Shown: positions 1-5,153 of the stretch, piece after piece
Position numbering within the stretch: position 1 is the first letter of the stretch
Layout: each line of letters begins with the position of its first letter
Assembly: GCA_902493155.1 (NCBI GenBank)
Contig: CABUOE010000152.1
Location: forward strand, 1 to 5,701
Length of the DNA stretch: 5,701 bases
DNA from: an uncultured Eubacteriales bacterium
Lineage (GTDB): Bacteria > Bacillota > Clostridia > Oscillospirales > Ruminococcaceae
Direction of reading: 5' to 3'
Translations under genes and position numbers: made by a program
The notes under the pieces: generated by a model
Database searches by the model: none
The model's input: the letters and a program-made list of their open reading frames with translations, nothing else
Told to the model about the DNA's origin: nothing

Positions 1-553
1 GATAGTTCTTGAAATAGACGCAGGCGTCGTGAACCGCACTTTCCCCGATTTCCATGCCGGAAACGTCAAATCCGCAGACTAAGCCTTCATACAAGGTGGT
101 ACCCTTGCCGGAAATCGGGTCCAACAGGCAGATACGATCATCTGACTTGGCAAAATCGCTGGAGTAAAGGGCGGCGTTCAGCATCGTCCGGGTGAACAGC
201 TCATTGGTCTTGCCGCTGTATTTTAAGATGGTGCTGACGCTTGGATTGAAAAAGGCGGCGTCCGCCTTCCGAACAGGCCGGAGTATTTTTTCGCCTTCGT
301 CAGCGGTCCCCGCTGTAAAAATCGCGTAGCAAAAGGAGAGTCGGGACAAAATCCCCACTTCCCGGTGGGTAAGCATTTCCCCTGCGTCCAGCATGTAATA
401 GAGAATGCCTGCCACCTCCTCACAGCGGATATTTCCGCAGTCAGTCGAAAAAGCCTGGCTGGCAATCTCCAGTTCCGCTAAGGATAGCTCTTTTGAAGCA
501 TCAAAATAAACCCGGTTGTGGCCGGGGTTTGCCAAAATCGCATAGGTAACCAT
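1..553 (-). CDS. SAM-dependent methyltransferase, TRM11-like (partial, 3' end outside window)
   Basis: An open frame runs from an ATG at 553 to the window edge with no stop, giving 184 codons of the N-terminal part. Residues 145-152 read DPISGKGT, followed by LYEGLVCGFDVSGMEIG. This matches motif I of class I Rossmann methyltransferases (DPxxGxGT, then an acidic residue at the end of the next strand), which binds S-adenosylmethionine. The DP-x-x-G-x-G-T form is typical of the TRM11/RlmL-type nucleic-acid methyltransferases, so an RNA substrate is likely but not shown; the catalytic motif IV lies beyond the edge. The first 140 residues form a separate domain (start MVTYAILANPGHNRVYFD) that I cannot name with certainty. 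A second in-frame ATG lies at 556. GAGG at 561-564 is 7 nt from the 553 ATG and 4 nt from the 556 ATG, so 553 is preferred. The gene sits just after a strong terminator, so expression probably needs read-through or an unseen promoter. Confidence 0.85.
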   Translation of the reverse strand, partial: MVTYAILANPGHNRVYFDASKELSLAELEIASQAFSTDCGNIRCEEVAGILYYMLDAGEMLTHREVGILSRLSFCYAIFTAGTADEGEKILRPVRKADAAFFNPSVSTILKYSGKTNELFTRTMLNAALYSSDFAKSDDRICLLDPISGKGTTLYEGLVCGFDVSGMEIGESAVHDACVYFKNY

Positions 554-566
554 CATATGACCTCAT

Positions 567-620
567 AAAACGAAAAGGGCGCTTTCACCCCGCATTGCTG
601 CGGCCGGTAAAACGCCCTTT
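567..620 (-). terminator. Intrinsic terminator between structured RNA and methyltransferase gene
   Basis: On the minus strand AAAGGGCG (620-613) pairs perfectly with CGCCCTTT (581-574). The stem continues through TTTTACC against GGTGAAAG with a one-base bulge and is capped by CCGCA-GCAA-TGCGG, a GNRA tetraloop. The tail reads TTTTCGTTTT (576-567). This is a long, GC-rich intrinsic terminator. The T-rich tail ends only about 3 nt before the GAGG Shine-Dalgarno of the methyltransferase gene, an arrangement common for attenuators as well as for simple gene ends. Confidence 0.85.
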
Positions 621-731
621 GTAACCGCGACTGATGTCACCGCCTCTTTAGGCGGGTTCCATACTAGTCTTTCAGCAGAGGACGCAATCCCCCGCTGAAA
701 TCCAAGGAACTAACGCCTCAGTCGCCTGTTG
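621..731 (-). ncRNA. ssrS: Structured non-coding RNA, candidate 6S RNA
   Basis: The minus strand folds into a closed three-stem unit. GCGACTGA (725-718) pairs perfectly with TCAGTCGC (634-627), possibly extended by AAC/GTT at 730-728 and 625-623. Inside are a 5' unpaired stretch GGCGTTA (717-711), then a long arm with GTTCC/GGAAC (710-706, 660-656) and TTTCAGCGGGGGA/TCCTCTGCTGAAA (700-688, 682-670) closed by a 5-nt loop. A small hairpin CCGCCT-AAAG-AGGCGG (655-640) follows on the 3' side. A closing stem, a large bubble with a small 3' hairpin, and a long terminal arm is the layout of 6S RNA, the promoter mimic that binds sigma-A RNA polymerase. CTGAGGCGTTAGTT and GGCGG..CAUC resemble 6S bubble sequences as I remember them. 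Against this, the core is only about 110 nt where 6S is usually 160-200 nt, and no promoter is evident. A riboswitch for the downstream gene is the main alternative. Confidence 0.55.
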
Positions 732-737
732 AATGAC

Positions 738-750
738 GGGGCGATGCCCC
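738..750 (-). other. Small GC hairpin downstream of tsf
   Basis: GGGGC-ATC-GCCCC forms a 5-bp stem with a 3-nt loop, 24-36 nt after the tsf stop codon. No T-tract follows (GTCATTC), so it is not a good intrinsic terminator by itself. It may protect the 3' end of the rpsB-tsf mRNA, or be part of the 5' region of the structured RNA. The rest of 727-774 shows nothing I can assign. Confidence 0.3.
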
Positions 751-774
751 TTATTGAATTCGGTGAAACGTCGA

Positions 775-1677
775 TTATTTCATCATGCTGGCAACTTCGT
801 CGGCGAAGTTGTCTTCTCTCTTCTCAAGGCCTTCGCCCTTTTCAAAGCGGACGAATTTTGTGAGAACTAAACTTCCGCCCAACTCTTTGGCCACGTTCTC
901 CACGTATTTTGCAACGGTGATCTCGTCGTCCTTGATGAAGGGCTGTTCCAGCAGGCAGACTTCTTTGTAGTATTTGGCGATTCTGCCGTTGACCATTTTC
1001 TCAGCGATCGCAGCGGGTTTTCCCTCATTGATAGCCTGAGCGGTAAGAATTTCTTTCTCCTTTTCCACGACCTCGGAGGGAACCTCGTCCTTGGAGAGGT
1101 ACTGAGGAGCCGCAGCAGCAACCTGCATGGCGATGTCCTTACCACAGGTGATGAAACCGTCTTTATCAGCGCAATCGGTGTCAAACTGTACCATAACGCC
1201 GATTTTTCCGCCGCCGTGTACGTAAGGAACCAGAGCACCCTCGAGGCGCTCAAAACGACGGATATTCATATTCTCGCCGATGACGAGGATTTTCTCACGG
1301 AGAGCCTCGGCAACAGTCATGTCGGTGCCAACGCATTTCATGTCATTGAGAGCTGCCAAATCAGCGGGATTTTCTTTGATGATGGTCTGTGCAACGCTGT
1401 TTACAAACGCGACGAAGTCGGCGTTCTTGGCGACGAAGTCAGTCTCGGCGTTGACTTCCAAAACTACGCCTACGTTGCCTTCCACAACAGAGACAACCAG
1501 GCCTTCAGCCGCGATTCTGCCGGATTTTTTCGCAGCGGCGGCCAATCCTTTTTCACGGAGCAGTTCAATTGCTTTATCCATATCGCCATTGGCCTCGGTG
1601 AGGGCTTTTTTACAGTCCATCATGCCGCAGCCGGTTCTTTCACGCAGGTTTTTTACATCGCTAGCAGTGAATGCCAT
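775..1677 (-). CDS. tsf: Translation elongation factor Ts
   Basis: The protein has 300 residues, normal for bacterial EF-Ts. It is the cytoplasmic nucleotide exchange factor that displaces GDP from EF-Tu. The N-terminal UBA-like domain carries the family signature LRERTGCGMMDCKKAL (11-26). The EF-Tu-contacting TDFVAKN motif is at 79-85, where Asp80 and Phe81 match the conserved DF pair that acts on the EF-Tu Mg2+ site. The second signature EGALVPYVHGGGKIGVMV is at 146-163, and DIAMQVAAAAPQYL (181-194) belongs to the core dimerisation region. A perfect AGGAGG at 1686-1691 lies 8 nt before the ATG at 1677, fixing the start. It follows rpsB by 73 bp with a hairpin in the gap, in the conserved rpsB-tsf order, so co-transcription from the promoter before rpsB is expected. 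No key residue is missing. Confidence 0.98.
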   Translation of the reverse strand: MAFTASDVKNLRERTGCGMMDCKKALTEANGDMDKAIELLREKGLAAAAKKSGRIAAEGLVVSVVEGNVGVVLEVNAETDFVAKNADFVAFVNSVAQTIIKENPADLAALNDMKCVGTDMTVAEALREKILVIGENMNIRRFERLEGALVPYVHGGGKIGVMVQFDTDCADKDGFITCGKDIAMQVAAAAPQYLSKDEVPSEVVEKEKEILTAQAINEGKPAAIAEKMVNGRIAKYYKEVCLLEQPFIKDDEITVAKYVENVAKELGGSLVLTKFVRFEKGEGLEKREDNFADEVASMMK

Positions 1678-1700
1678 AATTTATTCCTCCTAATCTTATC

Positions 1701-1730
1701 AAAATGCCCGAAGAATCCTCCGGGCATTTT
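1701..1730 (-). terminator. Intercistronic hairpin between rpsB and tsf (possible attenuator)
   Basis: A perfect 10-bp inverted repeat, AAAATGCCCG and CGGGCATTTT, flanks a 10-nt loop in the 73-bp rpsB-tsf gap. On the minus strand the 3' arm ends in four T residues followed by GATAAG, so it is at best a weak terminator. It could lower tsf relative to rpsB expression, or act as an mRNA processing or stability element. It lies before the tsf Shine-Dalgarno and does not cover it. Confidence 0.6.
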
Positions 1731-1750
1731 GGAAACGTTTCCTCTAAAAA

Positions 1751-2491
1751 TTATTCAGCGGCAGCTTCCTCGGCGGGTGCTTCGGGAGCCTCTTCCGCAG
1801 CGTCAGCGCTGCCCTGGCGGCCTTCCATAACAGCATTCGCCATAGCGCCAGCGATCAGCTTGACCGCACGGATAGCGTCGTCGTTGCCAGGGATGACGTA
1901 GTCGACTTCGTCGGGGTCACAGTTGGTATCGACGATAGCGACGATCGGGATGTGGAGCTTTCTGGCCTCAGCAACCGCGATCTTCTCTTTCTTGGGGTCT
2001 ACGATGAACAAAGCGGCGGGCAAGGTTTTCATATTCTTGATACCGCCGATAAATTTTTCCAGTTTATCGATTTCCAGCTTCAGCTTGATGACTTCTTTCT
2101 TGGGAAGCAGCTCAAAGGTGCCGTCCTCTTCCATCTTGCGGAGCTGAGCCAGTCTGTCGATTCTGCGGGTGATGGTCTTGAAGTTTGTCAGCATACCGCC
2201 GAGCCAACGGGCGTTGACGTAGTGCATGCCGCAGCGCTCTGCTTCTTCTCTGACGGAATCACCGGCCTGTTTCTTGGTGCCGACGAACAAAACTTCGCCG
2301 CCGTTTTGCGCCACGTCGCGGACGAACATATAAGCTTCGTCCAGCTTCTTGACAGTTTTCTGCAAGTCGATGATGTAAATGCCGTTTCTTTCAGTGAAAA
2401 TGTACGGTGCCATTTTCGGGTTCCATCTTCTGGTCTGGTGACCAAAGTGTACGCCAGCTTCCAGAAGCTGTTTCATAGATACTACTCCCAT
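1751..2491 (-). CDS. rpsB: Small-subunit ribosomal protein S2
   Basis: The protein has 246 residues, the normal length for S2 (uS2), which binds the 30S head-body junction late in assembly and helps hold S1 in bacteria that have it. The N-terminus MGVVSMKQLLEAG is followed by HFGHQTRRWNPKM (15-27) and FTERNGIYIIDLQKT, closely matching Bacillus S2. RWLGGMLTNF is at 95-104, and the second S2 signature covers about 158-190, followed by VDTNCDPDEVDYVIPGND (188-205). The C-terminus from about 227 is a low-complexity Ala/Glu tail, common in this family and likely disordered. The frame stays open upstream to an ATG at 2566, but the ATG at 2491 is chosen because AGGAGG at 2498-2503 precedes it by 6 nt and the S2 homology begins there. 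It is the first gene of the rpsB-tsf operon. Confidence 0.98.
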   Translation of the reverse strand: MGVVSMKQLLEAGVHFGHQTRRWNPKMAPYIFTERNGIYIIDLQKTVKKLDEAYMFVRDVAQNGGEVLFVGTKKQAGDSVREEAERCGMHYVNARWLGGMLTNFKTITRRIDRLAQLRKMEEDGTFELLPKKEVIKLKLEIDKLEKFIGGIKNMKTLPAALFIVDPKKEKIAVAEARKLHIPIVAIVDTNCDPDEVDYVIPGNDDAIRAVKLIAGAMANAVMEGRQGSADAAEEAPEAPAEEAAAE

Positions 2492-2612
2492 GGTAGCCCT
2501 CCTAAATTTGGTTATTTGGTCAGGGTCTCCCCTGCCATCCTCCGCACAATATAATCGCGCTACCAATACAGTTTGGCACCCTGCGCAATAAAAATGTGCG
2601 TGCGTAATGCGT
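2492..2612 (-). promoter_or_regulatory. Structured 5' leader of rpsB, candidate autoregulatory element
   Basis: About 120 nt lie between the predicted transcription start and the rpsB ATG. On the minus strand CGCACA (2600-2595) can pair with TGTGCG (2548-2543), enclosing a hairpin made of GCGC/GCGC (2586-2583, 2560-2557) and GCCAA/TTGGT (2577-2573, 2566-2562). A separate hairpin CAGGG-GAGA-CCCTG (2534-2521) sits 17 nt before the Shine-Dalgarno. A second copy of CAGGGT at about 2583-2578 could compete for the same CCCTG arm, allowing two alternative folds. E. coli rpsB is feedback-controlled by S2 through its leader; a similar role here is inference from position and fold only, and I recognise no known leader class. 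Confidence 0.45.
2498..2503 (-). promoter_or_regulatory. Ribosome binding site fixing the rpsB start
   Basis: The minus strand reads AGGAGG here, 6 nt before the ATG at 2491. The in-frame ATG at 2566 would add 25 residues unlike any S2 N-terminus, so this site decides for the shorter protein. Confidence 0.9.
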
Positions 2613-2617
2613 GTAAT

Positions 2618-2646
2618 AGTATAGCAGAATTTGGGTCAAAAGACAA
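2618..2646 (-). promoter_or_regulatory. Sigma-A-type promoter for rpsB-tsf
   Basis: On the minus strand a -35 box TTGTCT (2646-2641) and a -10 box TATACT (2623-2618) are separated by exactly 17 nt. TGC directly before the -10 makes it an extended -10 (TGnTATACT). Transcription would start near 2612, leaving a leader of about 120 nt. The site lies in the spacer after the ACT-domain gene, at the expected place for a constitutive translation operon. No terminator is visible between the ACT gene and this promoter, so some read-through from the dap cluster is possible. Confidence 0.8.
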
Positions 2647-2673
2647 GTTTATTCTCGCTCGTTCACATTTTTT

Positions 2674-3138
2674 TTACAAATCGTAAGCCTTTTTCAGAGC
2701 GTCGATGCACTGTTCGCTGGACGCACTGTCCAAAAGCAGCGAAATATCGGTGGCCGAGGTGGTAATCATCAAAATATCGGTCTCGCACTCCCGCAGGACG
2801 CGGAACACCTCCGCCGCCACGCCGTAACGATTGGGCATCTCCTCCCCGTAGAGGGAAACCTTCACGTTTCCGTTGCTGACAAGCGGCCGGATGGAGGGAT
2901 TTTTCTGACTGATCCGCTGGGAAAGCTCCATGATTTTGCCGATATCCTCTCCATTCGCAGTAAAGGAAATGGAAACGTACTCGCCGGTGAGGGCAGTCTG
3001 GGAAATCATGTCCACAATAACCCCTTCTTCGTTAAGCGCATCAAAAATCCGAGAAATGAAATCCACCTTGGCAGGAACTTTGCTCAAAGTGACCAGCGCT
3101 ACGTCTTCAGTAGTGGTAATAGCCGTGATTGTTTTCAT
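2674..3138 (-). CDS. Tandem ACT-domain protein, aspartokinase regulatory-domain-like
   Basis: The protein has 154 residues and consists almost entirely of two ACT folds. ACT1 (about 13-78) contains VTLSKVPAKVDFISRIFDAL and EEGVIVDMISQ, like the aspartokinase stretch ending in VDMI that forms the effector pocket. ACT2 (about 92-154) contains VKVSLYGEEMP, GVAAEVFRVL and ITTSATDISLLLDS, like the C-terminal ACT of aspartokinase (STSE-x-x-IS). No kinase domain is present and no kinase gene is next to it. The length is close to the separately translated beta subunit of Bacillus aspartokinase II, so a regulatory partner of aspartokinase or a lysine/threonine sensor is a reasonable inference; a catalytic role is unlikely. 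AAGGAGGT at 3145-3152 is 6 nt before the ATG. It follows dapB by 94 bp and probably shares its transcript. It does not look like a decayed lysC, because it has its own strong start signal and intact ACT motifs. Confidence 0.92.
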   Translation of the reverse strand: MKTITAITTTEDVALVTLSKVPAKVDFISRIFDALNEEGVIVDMISQTALTGEYVSISFTANGEDIGKIMELSQRISQKNPSIRPLVSNGNVKVSLYGEEMPNRYGVAAEVFRVLRECETDILMITTSATDISLLLDSASSEQCIDALKKAYDL

Positions 3139-3165
3139 GTCAATACCTCCTTAAACCGGTATGTT

Positions 3166-3212
3166 ACAGCTTATTCTGCCTGAAAAGGGAAAATGCTTTA
3201 CTACTAAGCTGT
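3166..3212 (-). repeat. Inverted repeat in the dapB-ACT gene spacer
   Basis: ACAGCTTA (3166-3173) and TAAGCTGT (3205-3212) form a perfect 8-bp inverted repeat around a 31-nt loop, 20-66 nt after the dapB stop codon. It has no T-tract. It could be an mRNA stability or attenuation element, or chance in this AT-richer spacer. Confidence 0.35.
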
Positions 3213-3232
3213 CGCGAAGTAAAATAAGCCTT

Positions 3233-3985
3233 TTACAGCAAGTCCGACATCCGGTACAGACCGGGCTTCTGCTGGCTGCTCATAAAAATCGCCGCGTTGA
3301 TGGAACCGACGGCGAAGATCTCCCGGGACATGGCAGTGTGGGAAAGAGTCAGGATCTCGTCGTGCCCGGCAAAGATGACTTCGTGCTCGCCCACGATGGT
3401 GCCGCCCCGGATAGAAGAGATGCCGATCTCGTTTTTCTCCCGTTTTTTCCGGACGGAATGCCGGTCATAGATATAGACTTCTTTGTTGTCCATGGCCTCG
3501 TTGATAGCGTCGGCCAGCAAAAGTGCTGTGCCGCTGGGGGCGTCGATTTTCCGGTTGTGGTGTTTCTCGACGATTTCAATGTCGAACTGGTCGCCTAAAA
3601 ACGCAGCCGCCTTTTTGGCGAGTTCCGCCAGCAGGTTGATGCCCAAAGACATGTTAAAGGAAAAGAAAATCGGGATTTTTTTCGCTGCTTCCTCAATTTT
3701 CTGAATCTGGTCGGGGTGGTAGCCAGTAGTGGCCAGCACAATTGGGACATTTTTGTCGAACGCGTACTCCAAAAGCCCGTCCAGCGAGTTGGGATGGGAG
3801 TAATCGATGATGACGTCCACCTTTTCCTGACAGTCCTTGGCGTTTTGATAGACCGGAAAATCTGCCGGAGCGTCGGCGTTTACGTCCACACCCGCCACGA
3901 TGCGGCAGTCCTCCCTCTGGGCGACGCAGGCGCGGACCACATGGCCCATTTTCCCCTGACAGCCGCAAAGCAGTATATCCTTCAT
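3233..3985 (-). CDS. dapB: 4-hydroxy-tetrahydrodipicolinate reductase
   Basis: The 250-residue cytoplasmic enzyme reduces hydroxy-tetrahydrodipicolinate, the DapA product, to tetrahydrodipicolinate with NAD(P)H, on the way to diaminopimelate and lysine. The N-terminal Rossmann domain has the GCQGKMG dinucleotide loop at 8-14 and Asp34 at the end of the second strand. No Arg follows Asp34, which may favour NADH over NADPH (inference). ATTG at 85-88 matches the conserved cofactor/substrate loop. The family signature EKHHNRKIDAPSGTA is at 140-154, with the catalytic His (142 or 143) and Lys146. RGGTIVGEHEVIFAG (193-207) completes the C-terminal substrate/tetramer domain. The length is normal. 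AAAGGA at 3994-3999 lies 8 nt before the ATG. The gene lies 116 bp after dapA, separated by a perfect hairpin and a palindrome, so it may be partly uncoupled from dapA. Confidence 0.98.
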   Translation of the reverse strand: MKDILLCGCQGKMGHVVRACVAQREDCRIVAGVDVNADAPADFPVYQNAKDCQEKVDVIIDYSHPNSLDGLLEYAFDKNVPIVLATTGYHPDQIQKIEEAAKKIPIFFSFNMSLGINLLAELAKKAAAFLGDQFDIEIVEKHHNRKIDAPSGTALLLADAINEAMDNKEVYIYDRHSVRKKREKNEIGISSIRGGTIVGEHEVIFAGHDEILTLSHTAMSREIFAVGSINAAIFMSSQQKPGLYRMSDLL

Positions 3986-4021
3986 TGAAACAATCCTTTC
4001 TTTTCACACAGAAGTCTTCCC

Positions 4022-4037
4022 AATTTCCCGGGAAATT
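4022..4037. promoter_or_regulatory. 16-bp perfect palindrome upstream of dapB, possible operator
   Basis: AATTTCCCGGGAAATT is a perfect 16-bp dyad, 37 bp before the dapB start and after the dapA-dapB hairpin. Having no loop, it suits a dimeric DNA-binding protein better than an RNA hairpin. It recalls the CodY box (AATTTTCWGAAAATT) in its outer bases, but the centre and length differ. I see no convincing promoter beside it. Operator function is inference. Confidence 0.4.
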
Positions 4038-4053
4038 CTCCGCTGGGTACTCC

Positions 4054-4083
4054 AAAAGCCTGAAACGGCTGTTTCAGGCTTTT
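4054..4083 (-). terminator. Perfect hairpin between dapA and dapB, possible attenuator
   Basis: AAAAGCCTGAAAC and GTTTCAGGCTTTT form a perfect 13-bp inverted repeat with a 4-nt loop, starting 18 nt after the dapA stop codon. On the minus strand it ends in TTTT then GGAG, a short T-tract, so termination would be partial. It could set dapB and downstream expression below dapA or stabilise the dapA 3' end. Confidence 0.65.
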
Positions 4084-4101
4084 GTGATACGCGTTTTAAA
4101 G

Positions 4102-4989
4102 TTACAGAAGCCCGTGGGCCTTCATGGCGTCCATGAGAACCTTTTTATCACCGTCCGCCATGCCGTAAAGGGGCATTCGGCAGAAGTTGGTGCCAAAGCC
4201 CATAGCGGCAACCGCCTCCTTGACGGGAATGGGATTCACATCGATAAACAGGGCGTGAATCAGGTCGAGATAGTCAAGCTGCATCTTCTCGGCTTCCTTG
4301 ACTTTGCCGTCAAAGTAGAGCTGACAGATATCGTGGGTCTCCTTGGGGCAGACGTTGGCCAACACCGAAATAACGCCCTTTCCACCCAAAGACAGGATGG
4401 GGGTAATCATATCGTCATTGCCGGAATACACATCCAGATCGTCGCCACAGAGGTGACGGATGGATGCCACCTGAGAGATATTGCCGCTTGCTTCCTTGAT
4501 GGCCACGATGTTGGGGTGCTTAGAAAGCTCCTTGCAGGTGGCGGGCGTGACATTTAAGCCTGTGCGGCTTTGGACGCTGTAGACGATGAGCGGCAGGTCG
4601 GTTGCGTCGGCGATGGCGTTATAATGGGCGATGAGCCCCCGCTGAGAAGTTTTGTTGTAGTATGGGGTGACGACCAGGATTCCGTCCACACCCATGGCTT
4701 TGGATTCCTTGGCCAGCTTGATGGCGTAATCCGTCTCGTTGCTGCCCGCCCCGGCGATGACCGGAATACGGCCGTTTACATGGTTTTGGACAAAGCGGAT
4801 GGATTCAATGTGTTCCTCGTCGTTTAAAGTGGACGATTCGCCGGTAGTACCGCAGACGATAATGGCGTCGGCCTTATTTTCAATCTGCCAGTCGAGCATC
4901 CGGCCGTAGCTTTCCCAGTCGATGGAACCGTCCTGTTTCATCGGAGTAACGACGGCAATACCGGCTCCGGTAAAAATGGTTTTTTTCAT
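4102..4989 (-). CDS. dapA: 4-hydroxy-tetrahydrodipicolinate synthase
   Basis: The 295-residue (beta/alpha)8 aldolase condenses pyruvate with aspartate semialdehyde, the first committed step to diaminopimelate and lysine. GTTGES at 47-52 holds the catalytic Thr pair. PYYN at 109-112 carries the tyrosine of the interface triad. YSVQSRTG at 137-144 includes the catalytic Tyr137 and the semialdehyde-binding Arg142. IKEASGN at 164-170 contains the Schiff-base Lys165. GGKGVISVLAN (202-212) and PIPVKEA (253-259) are also typical. The usual YNVPSRTG is changed to YSVQSRTG here, but the catalytic Tyr and Arg remain. The start at 4989 is chosen because MKKTIFTGAGIAVVTPM begins as DapA proteins do and GGAGG lies 9 nt upstream; an in-frame ATG at 5067 would add 26 unrelated residues. 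It lies between asd, which makes one of its substrates, and dapB, which uses its product. Confidence 0.98.
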   Translation of the reverse strand: MKKTIFTGAGIAVVTPMKQDGSIDWESYGRMLDWQIENKADAIIVCGTTGESSTLNDEEHIESIRFVQNHVNGRIPVIAGAGSNETDYAIKLAKESKAMGVDGILVVTPYYNKTSQRGLIAHYNAIADATDLPLIVYSVQSRTGLNVTPATCKELSKHPNIVAIKEASGNISQVASIRHLCGDDLDVYSGNDDMITPILSLGGKGVISVLANVCPKETHDICQLYFDGKVKEAEKMQLDYLDLIHALFIDVNPIPVKEAVAAMGFGTNFCRMPLYGMADGDKKVLMDAMKAHGLL

Positions 4990-4998
4990 GGGTATGAC

Positions 4999-5003
4999 CC
5001 TCC
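4999..5003 (-). promoter_or_regulatory. Ribosome binding site fixing the dapA start
   Basis: GGAGG (within TTTGGAGGGTC) on the minus strand is 9 nt before the ATG at 4989. It supports this start over the in-frame ATG at 5067, whose extension covers the hairpin-bearing spacer. Confidence 0.8.
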
Positions 5004-5026
5004 AAAGATCGTATCGATATAGTGCC

Positions 5027-5046
5027 TCACCGGTCTTTCCCGGTGA
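5027..5046 (-). repeat. Hairpin in the asd-dapA spacer
   Basis: TCACCGG and CCGGTGA form a perfect 7-bp stem with a 6-nt loop, about 38 nt before the dapA ATG. It has no T-tract, so it is not an intrinsic terminator. The 164-bp spacer also contains a weaker GTCC/GGAC repeat (5106-5121). I find no promoter with acceptable -35 and -10 boxes in it, so dapA is probably transcribed together with asd. Confidence 0.4.
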
Positions 5047-5153
5047 AAACGGGGTTTTACAGCCCAAATACGGGATTGGGAACCCTTTTCAGAAAATTCA
5101 TGCCGTCCGTTTATATGGACTTATGACAGTAGTATGCATCGCTTTGACGTCCC

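Noticed and set aside
223..465. Minus-strand 80-codon frame near the left edge
   Set aside because: It lies in another frame inside the methyltransferase gene, whose frame is open to the edge and carries a recognisable SAM motif.
793..810. Perfect 7-bp inverted repeat AACTTCG/CGAAGTT with a 4-nt loop
   Set aside because: It lies inside the tsf coding sequence, has no T-tract, and is well explained by codon use in the C-terminal part.
1216..1830. Plus-strand open frame of 204 codons across tsf and the rpsB end
   Set aside because: It lies antisense to two certain genes, has no ribosome binding site or recognisable domain, and is explained by codon bias of the opposite strand.
1952..2554. Plus-strand open frame of 200 codons opposite rpsB
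   Set aside because: It is a mirror of the rpsB coding sequence and runs through its promoter-side leader; no family match is visible.
2492..2566. Longer rpsB start at 2566
   Set aside because: The extra 25 residues do not resemble S2, and a perfect Shine-Dalgarno sits directly before the ATG at 2491.
4022..4037. Naming the palindrome a CodY box
   Set aside because: Its centre (CCCGGG) and 16-bp length do not match the 15-bp CodY consensus, so only a resemblance is noted.
5047..5059. Short AAAAC/GTTTT repeat as a terminator after asd
   Set aside because: The stem is only 5 bp, mostly A-T, with a 3-nt loop and no following T-tract.
5104..5135. TATAAA or CATACT as a -10 box of a dapA promoter
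   Set aside because: Neither has an acceptable -35 box at 16-18 nt spacing.
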